From: Lamellibrachia columna
Taxonomy: Eukaryota > Annelida > Polychaeta > Sabellida > Siboglinidae
Direction: 5' to 3'
DNA: 64,000 nt
Assembly: GCA_963662155.1 (NCBI GenBank)
Contig: OY759267.1
Coordinates: 32,282,976-32,346,975 of the forward strand
The notes below the pieces were generated by a model. The model was not told where the DNA came from, did not search any database, and was given only the letters and a program-made list of their open reading frames with translations. Shown here in pieces: positions 55,801 through 64,000 of the stretch. The translations under genes and the position numbers were made by a program. Within the stretch, counting starts at the first letter, position 1; each line of letters starts with the position of its first letter.

Positions 55801-58800
55801 GTTATGTAATGTTATGCTATTCGACAAGTTGAGGTGTCTGTCTTTTCAGTAATCCACAGTCAAAGGTGATATTTGGGTCTGTTTACATAGGTGTATTGTG
55901 GCACCAGGTAAAAAATTATTATAACTTTCAGTATGGAATAACAACTGGCTATATAGAATTTGATTACAGAACACATGCTGGACTATTCCAAAAATTATGT
56001 TACAAGTTCATTCGAGTGAGCTGAAAAAGTGAGTGTATTCGAGTATCGTACTAGAATACAGACTGTCTCAAGCTGAAGTAGCTCTTATATGTGTGTTCTG
56101 CCCACCACAGGTGGTTGTTCCTTGTGTATGTAAGCAACTCCAACAACTAGGTAGAACATAGTTTTTTTGCATGAATGCATGATTTTCATTTACCTTTATC
56201 AACAGTCTAAATAAAAAAAAATTCTGCACAGTTACCATTTTTATTTGGGGTAAGACCACAGTTGACCTTCCTGTTTACTGTTTCACACGAATGTAGGGCA
56301 CGCGAAATTGTGAAATGTGAACTTAATAAATTCATATTATGTGACACGAGTGCCTTTGAGCATGAATATTCACAGGTTTGTTTATAGAAGCTATTGGCTG
56401 TGAAATAGTGCATTTTTTGGAGAGTTTAACTGGCGGAGGGATTTATGGGAATTGTTCTGCTATGGGCCACGTGGGCGCATGAATACACGTCGGAAACTGC
56501 CAGCAATCCTGAAGGAGTGGTTTGCACCACTCTGTCAAAGTCATCCTGGCTTAGCCGTGGCAACCAAACCCCATTGCTAACCATACTGGGTTCCTGTTGG
56601 ATTGCTGCATCTGATGGTTTGTGGTAACAGTGGCCGGTTTTGAAGCCACCAATTTTCATCTTAATTCCACCAGCAGGTGGACATTTCTCCACACTCTTTC
56701 TACTACTACTACTACTATCATGTGTTGTCTCCTCCATTTTAAAATCCCAGGTAAATCCAAGTAAAATTACTAATGAAAGTGACAAAACCGTTATCTGAAT
56801 GCAAAGACGTATAATCCACCTGAGAAACCAGATGACAGTGACAGGAGACCAGTATATTAGGGGGGGTGGGGACATCTTCAAACTAGTGCAGCCTCCCTCT
56901 GATAAGTTACATCAAAGCAGAACAAGTCACATTATAATATAATTACTTAGCAGTCAACTTTTGTTTATTTCAGTTAATTAGACACAGTCACCTTTACTCA
57001 AGTCCATGTGAAGAGCACACTTCTATTGGGAGTTGAGAAAATCCTGGACAGGCCCAGCTGTTATCTGATATGGCCTAGTGAGCTGACGTAACTGTTTCAC
57101 ATGGAAGGTGAGTTGTTTTTGAGGACTCCACTAAGTAGGTTATGTAATGTTATGCAATTCGACAAGTTGAAGTGTCCGTCTTTTCAGTAATCCACACTCA
57201 AAAGTGATATTTGGGTCTGTTTACTTAGGTGTATTGTGGCACCAGGTAAAAAATTATTATAACTTTCAGTATGGAATAACAACTGGCTATATAGAATTTG
57301 ATTACAGAACACATGCTGGACTATTCCAAAAATTATGTTACAAGTTAATTCGAGTGAGCTGAAAAAGTGAGTGTATTCGAGTATCGTACTAGAATACAGA
57401 CTTTCTCAAGCTGAAGTAGCTCATATATGTGTGTTCTGCCCACCACAGGTGGTGGTTCCTTGTGTATGTAAGCAACTCCAACAACTAGGTAGGACATAAA
57501 TTTTTTACATGAATGCATGATTTTCATTTACCTTTATCAACAGGCTAAATGAAATTTTTGTCTGCACAATTACCATTTTTATTTGGGGTAAGACCACAGT
57601 TGACCTTCCTGTTTACTGTTTCACACGAATGTAGGGCATGCGAAATTGTGAAATGTGAACGTAATAAATTCATATTATGTGACATGAGTGCCTTTGAGCA
57701 TGAATATTCACAGGTTTGTTTATAGAAGCTATTGGCTGTGAAATAGTGCATTTTTTGGAGAGTTTAACTGGCGGAGGGATTTATGGGAATTTTTCTGCTA
57801 TGGGCCACGTGGGCGCATGAATACACGTCGGAAACTGCCAGCAATCCTGAAGGGGTGGTTTGCACCACTCTGTCAAAGTCATCCTGGCTTAGCCGTGGCA
57901 ACCAAACCCCACTGCTAACCCCACTGGGTTCCTGTTGGATTGCTGCATCTGATGGTTTGTGGTAACAGTGGCCGGTCTTGAAGCCACCAATTTTCATCTT
58001 AATTCCACCAGCAGGTGGACATTTCTCCTCACTATATCTACTACTACTACTACTACTACTATCATGTGTTGTCTCCTCCATGTTAAAATCCCAGGTAAAT
58101 CCAAGTAAAATTACTAATGAAAGTGACAAACCCGTTATCTGAATGCAAAGACGTCTAATCCACCTGAGAAACCAGATGACAGTGACAGGAGACAAGTATA
58201 TTGGGGGGGGGGGTGGGGACATCTTCAAACTAGTGCAGCCTCCCTCTGATAAGTTACATCAAAGCAGAACAAGTCACATTATAATATAATTACTTAGCAG
58301 TCAACTTTTGTTTATTTCAGTTAATTAGACACAGTCACCTTTACTCAAGTCCATGTGAAGAGCACACATCTATTGGGAGTTGAGAAAATCCTGGACAGGC
58401 CCAGCTGTTATCTGATATGGCCTAGTGAGCTGACGTAACTGTTTCACATGGAAGGTGAGTTGTTTTTGAGGACTCCACTAAGTAGGTTATGTAATGTTAT
58501 GCAATTCGACAAGTTGAAGTGTCCGTCTTTTCAGTAATCCACACTCAAAAGTGATATTTGGGTCTGTTTACTTAGGTGTATTGTGGCACCAGGTAAAAAA
58601 TTATTATAACTTTCAGTATGGAATAACAACTGGCTATATAGAATTTGATTACAGAACACATGCTGGACTATTCCAAAAATTATGTTACAAGTTAATTCGA
58701 GTGAGCTGAAAAAGTGAGTGTATTCGAGTATCGTACTAGAATACAGACTTTCTCAAGCTGAAGTAGCTCATATATGTGTGTTCTGCCCACCACAGGTGGT

Positions 58801-61800
58801 GGTTCCTTGTGTATGTAAGCAACTCCAACAACTAGGTAGGACATAAATTTTTTACATGAATGCATGATTTTCATTTACCTTTATCAACAGGCTAAATGAA
58901 ATTTTTGTCTGCACAATTACCATTTTTATTTGGGGTAAGACCACAGTTGACCTTCCTGTTTACTGTTTCACACGAATGTAGGGCATGCGAAATTGTGAAA
59001 TGTGAACGTAATAAATTCATATTATGTGACATGAGTGCCTTTGAGCATGAATATTCACAGGTTTGTTTATAGAAGCTATTGGCTGTGAAATAGTGCATTT
59101 TTTGGAGAGTTTAACTGGCGGAGGGATTTATGGGAATTTTTCTGCTATGGGCCACGTGGGCGCATGAATACACGTCGGAAACTGCCAGCAATCCTGAAGG
59201 GGTGGTTTGCACCACTCTGTCAAAGTCATCCTGGCTTAGCCGTGGCAACCAAACCCCACTGCTAACCCCACTGGGTTCCTGTTGGATTGCTGCATCTGAT
59301 GGTTTGTGGTAACAGTGGCCGGTCTTGAAGCCACCAATTTTCATCTTAATTCCACCAGCAGGTGGACATTTCTCCTCACTATATCTACTACTACTACTAC
59401 TACTACTATCATGTGTTGTCTCCTCCATGTTAAAATCCCAGGTAAATCCAAGTAAAATTACTAATGAAAGTGACAAACCCGTTATCTGAATGCAAAGACG
59501 TCTAATCCACCTGAGAAACCAGATGACAGTGACAGGACACCAGTATATTAAGGGGGGGACATCTTCAAACTAGTGCAGCCTCCCTCTGATAAGTTACATA
59601 AAAGCAGAACAATTCACATTATAATATAATTACTTAGCAGTCAACTTTTGTTTATTTCAGTTAATTAGACACAGTCACCTTTACTCAAGTCCATGTGAAG
59701 AGCACACTTCTATTGGGAGTTGAGAAAATCCTGGACAGGCCCAGCTGTTATCTGATATGGCCTAGTGAGCTGACGTAACTGTTTCACATGGAAGGTGAGT
59801 TGTTTTTGAGGACTCCACTAAGTAGGTTATGTAATGTTATGCTATTCGACAAGTTGAGGTGTCTGTCTTTTCAGTAATCCACAGTCAAAGGTGATATTTG
59901 GGTCTGTTTACATAGGTGTATTGTGGTTCCAGGTAAAAAATTATTATAACTTTCAGTATGGAATAACAACTGGCTATATAGAATTTGATTACAGAACACA
60001 TGCTGGACTATTCCAAAAATTATGTTACAAGTTCATTCGAGTGAGCTGAAAAAGTGAGTGTATTCGAGTATCGTACTAGAATACAGACTGTCTCAAGCTG
60101 AAGTAGCTCAAATATGTGTGTTCTGCCCACCACAGGTGGTGGTTCCTTGTGTATGTAAGCAACTCCAACAACTAGGTAGAACATAGATTTTTTGCATGAA
60201 TGCATGATTTTCATTTACCTTTATCAACAGTCTAAGTTATAAAAAAATTCTGCACAGTTACCATTTTTATTTGGGGTAAGACCACAGTTGACCTTCCTGT
60301 TTACTGTTTCACACGAATGTAGGGCACGCGAAATTGTGAAATGTGAACTTAATAAATTCATATTATTTGACATGAGTGCCTTTGAGCATGAATATTCACA
60401 GGTTTGTTTATAGAAGCTATTGGCTGTGAAATAGTGCATTTTTTGGAGAGTTTAACTGGCGGAGGGATTTATGGGAATTTTTCTGCTATGGGCCACGTGG
60501 GCGCATGAATACACGTCGGAAACTGCCAGCAATCCTGAAGGAGTGGTTTGCACCACTCTGTCAAAGTCATCCTGGCTTAGCCGTGGCAACCAAACCCCAC
60601 TGCTAACCCCACTGGGTTCCTGTTGGATTGCTGCGTCTGATGGTTTGTGGTAACAGTGGCCGGTCTTGAAGCCACCAATTTTCATCTTAATTCCACCAGC
60701 AGGTGGACATTTCTCCTCACTCTTTCTACTACTACTACTACTATCATGTGTTGTCTCCTCCATTTTAAAATCCCAGGTAAATCCAAGTAAAATTACTAAT
60801 GAAAGTGACTAAACCGTTATCTGAATGCAAAGACGTCTAATCCACCTGAGAAACCAGATGACAGTGAGAGGAGACCAGTATATTAGGGGGGGGTGGGGAC
60901 ATCTTCAAACTAGTGCAGCCTCCCTCTGATAAGTTACATCAAAGCAGAACAAGTCACATTATAATATAATTATTTAGCAGTCAACTTTTGTTTATTTCAG
61001 TTAATTAGACACAGTCACCTTTACTCAAGTCCATGTGAAGAGCACACATCTATTGGGAGTTGAGAAAATCCTGCACAGGCCCAGCTGTTATCTGATATGG
61101 CCTAGTGAGCTGACGTAACTGTTTCACATGGAAGGTGAGTTGTTTTTGAGGACTCCACTAAGTAGGTTATGTAATGTTATGCAATTCGATAAGTTGAGGT
61201 GTCTGTCTTTTCAGTAATCCACACTCAAAGGTGATATTTGGGTCTGTTTACATAAGTGTATTGTGGCACCAGGTAAAAAATTATTATAACTTTCAGTATG
61301 GAATAACATCTGGCTATATAGAATTTGATTACAGAACACATGCTGGACTATTCCAAAAAATATGTTACAAGTTCATTCGAGTGAGCTGAAAAAGTGAGTG
61401 TATTCGAGTATCGTACTAGAATACAGTCTGTCTCAAGCTGAAGTAACTCATATATGTGTGTTCTGCCCACCACAGGTGGTGGTTCCTTGTGTATGTAAGC
61501 AACTCCAACAACTAGGTAGGACATAGATTTTTTGCATGAATGTATGATTTTCATTTACCTTTATCAACAGTCTAAATTAAAAAAAATTCTGCATATTTAC
61601 CATTTTTATTTGGGGTAAGACCACAGTTGACCTTCCTGTTTACTGTTTCACACGAATGTAGGGCACGCGAAATTGTGAAATGTGAACTTAATAAATTCAT
61701 ATTATTTGACATGAGTGCCTTTGAGCATGAATATTCACAGGTTTGTTTATAGAAGCTATTGGCTGTGAAATAGTGCATTTTTTGGAGAGTTTAACTGGCG

Positions 61801-64000
61801 GAGGAATTTATGGGAATTGTTCTGCTATGGGCCACGTGGGCGCATGAATACACGTCGGAAACTGCCAGCAATCCTGAAGGAGTGGTTTGCACCACACTGT
61901 CAAAGTCATCCTGGCTTAGCAGTGGCAACCAAACCACACTGCTAACCCCACTGGTTTCCTGTTGGATTGCTGCATCTGATGGTTTGTGGTAACAGTGGCC
62001 GGTCTTGAAGCCACCAATTTTCATCTTAATTTCACCAGCAGGTGGACATTTCTCCTCACTCTTTCTACTACTACTACTACTATCATGTGTTGTCTCCTCC
62101 ATTTTAAAATTCCAGGTAAATCCAAGTAAAATTACTAATGAAAGTGACTAAACCGTTATCTGAATGCAAAGACGTCTAATCCACCTGAGAAACCAGATGA
62201 CAGTGACAGGACACCAGTATATTAAGGGGGGGACATCTTCAAACTAGTGCAGCCTCCCTCTGATAAGTTACATAAAAGCAGAACAATTCACATTATAATA
62301 TAATTACTTAGCAGTCAACTTTTGTTTATTTCAGTTAATTAGACACAGTCACCTTTACTCAAGTCCATGTGAAGAGCACACTTCTATTGGGAGTTGAGAA
62401 AATCCTGGACAGGCCCAGCTGTTATCTGATATGGCCTAGTGAGCTGACGTAACTGTTTCACATGGAAGGTGAGTTGTTTTTGAGGACTCCACTAAGTAGG
62501 TTATGTAATGTTATGCTATTCGACAAGTTGAGGTGTCTGTCTTTTCAGTAATCCACAGTCAAAGGTGATATTTGGGTCTGTTTACATAGGTGTATTGTGG
62601 TTCCAGGTAAAAAATTATTATAACTTTCAGTATGGAATAACAACTGGCTATATAGAATTTGATTACAGAACACATGCTGGACTATTCCAAAAATTATGTT
62701 ACAAGTTCATTCGAGTGAGCTGAAAAAGTGAGTGTATTCGAGTATCGTACTAGAATACAGACTGTCTCAAGCTGAAGTAGCTCAAATATGTGTGTTCTGC
62801 CCACCACAGGTGGTGGTTCCTTGTGTATGTAAGCAACTCCAACAACTAGGTAGAACATAGATTTTTTGCATGAATGCATGATTTTCATTTACCTTTATCA
62901 ACAGTCTAAGTTATAAAAAAATTCTGCACAGTTACCATTTTTATTTGGGGTAAGACCACAGTTGACCTTCCTGTTTACTGTTTCACACGAATGTAGGGCA
63001 CGCGAAATTGTGAAATGTGAACTTAATAAATTCATATTATTTGACATGAGTGCCTTTGAGCATGAATATTCACAGGTTTGTTTATAGAAGCTATTGGCTG
63101 TGAAATAGTGCATTTTTTGGAGAGTTTAACTGGCGGAGGGATTTATGGGAATTTTTCTGCTATGGGCCACGTGGGCGCATGAATACACGTCGGAAACTGC
63201 CAGCAATCCTGAAGGAGTGGTTTGCACCACTCTGTCAAAGTCATCCTGGCTTAGCCGTGGCAACCAAACCCCACTGCTAACCCCACTGGGTTCCTGTTGG
63301 ATTGCTGCGTCTGATGGTTTGTGGTAACAGTGGCCGGTCTTGAAGCCACCAATTTTCATCTTAATTCCACCAGCAGGTGGACATTTCTCCTCACTCTTTC
63401 TACTACTACTACTACTATCATGTGTTGTCTCCTCCATTTTAAAATCCCAGGTAAATCCAAGTAAAATTACTAATGAAAGTGACTAAACCGTTATCTGAAT
63501 GCAAAGACGTCTAATCCACCTGAGAAACCAGATGACAGTGAGAGGAGACCAGTATATTAGGGGGGGGGTGGGGACATCTTCAAACTAGTGCAGCCTCCCT
63601 CTGATAAGTTACATCAAAGCAGAACAAGTCACATTATAATATAATTATTTAGCAGTCAACTTTTGTTTATTTCAGTTAATTAGACACAGTCACCTTTACT
63701 CAAGTCCATGTGAAGAGCACACATCTATTGGGAGTTGAGAAAATCCTGCACAGGCCCAGCTGTTATCTGATATGGCCTAGTGAGCTGACGTAACTGTTTC
63801 ACATGGAAGGTGAGTTGTTTTTGAGGACTCCACTAAGTAGGTTATGTAATGTTATGCAATTCGATAAGTTGAGGTGTCTGTCTTTTCAGTAATCCACACT
63901 CAAAGGTGATATTTGGGTCTGTTTACATAAGTGTATTGTGGCACCAGGTAAAAAATTATTATAACTTTCAGTATGGAATAACATCTGGCTATATAGAATT
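52824..64000. repeat. 1.34-kb satellite array 2, right part
   Basis: It completes the interrupted repeat to 54185 (with a 638-bp insertion). Repeats follow at 54186-55521, 55522-56859, 56860-58202, 58203-59551, 59552-60885, 60886-62225 and 62226-63559, and a partial one to the window end. Up to about 58.2 kb the order matches array 1. After that it departs: the RYSEEK repeat is doubled (57764 and 59111), and a two-repeat block near 59.5-62.2 kb recurs at 62.2-64.0 kb. MULE-derived minus frames lie at 53752-54111, 55088-55543, 56426-56881, 57764-58228, 59111-59476, 60452-60763, 61791-62102 and 63126-63437. Confidence 0.95.
53088..53725. repeat. 638-bp LINE-free partial satellite insertion
   Basis: At attggctg (53081-53088) the sequence jumps back to acgtaactg. 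It then repeats a segment carrying the private variants of the repeat before the LINE (catagaaggtgag, the 12-bp loss in gaggtgtaatcc, acacatggtgg). It runs through an uninterrupted agcaactccaacaac site without the LINE. Array 1 lacks it. The join has gctg microhomology. Confidence 0.9.

Larger units (their letters stand above)
34597..64000. repeat. Tandem segmental duplication, unit 2
   Basis: Unit 2 repeats the sequence starting at 4981 in the same order and orientation. The offset is 29616 at the LINE fragment A, 29989 through 6.6-18 kb, 29982 through the CR1 ORF2, and 30620 after the 638-bp insertion in array 2. The diagnostic variant ggtgtctggc (4975 and 34591), absent from internal satellite repeats, marks the shared left edge. 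The window ends before unit 2 does. Confidence 0.95.

Overview
The window is nuclear DNA from a multicellular animal, most likely an invertebrate. The evidence is an AT-rich, intron-style background, a CR1-like non-LTR retrotransposon with PHD and SGNH-esterase ORF1 domains, a metazoan-type Mutator-like (MULE) transposase and a DUF4806-like exon pair. I cannot name the species. Nearly everything recognisable is mobile or repetitive, and most coding sequence is broken.

Layout. (1) 1-1.13 kb: two candidate exons of a DUF4806-like gene. (2) 1.49-5.05 kb: a two-gene DNA-transposon remnant. A small His-Me-finger (homing-endonuclease-like) ORF lies on + and converges on a decayed Mutator-like transposase on -. 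(3) About 5.06-34.6 kb: segmental unit 1. It holds fragments of an RT-type LINE, a 65-bp minisatellite, weak host-like exons, an RT fossil, an NRF1/ETS/YY1-like promoter module, a faint TIR-like remnant, and about 19 kb of tandem 1.34-kb satellite. A 4.7-kb CR1-like LINE sits in the fourth satellite repeat. (4) About 34.6-64.0 kb: segmental unit 2, a second near-identical copy of the whole block in the same orientation. It is offset by about 29.6-30.6 kb and runs off the window end.

How the parts relate. About 770 bp of each 1.34-kb satellite repeat is the 5' flank plus N-terminal coding part of the MULE transposase at 4.29-5.05 kb, so the satellite is a transposon derivative. The satellite is flanked by two pieces of one LINE, with about 230 bp of that LINE missing between them. 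The 30-kb tandem duplication has MULE/satellite sequence at both edges, as expected for unequal exchange between the MULE end and the distal satellite repeat. Assembly or haplotig duplication must also be excluded. The two CR1 copies share three disabling lesions that predate the duplication; copy 1 also has a private nonsense codon in ORF1. Array 2 differs from array 1 by repeat gain and loss, a 638-bp LINE-free hybrid insertion and a hairpin-forming 18-bp insertion.

No tRNA, rRNA, CRISPR array or intact host gene was recognised.
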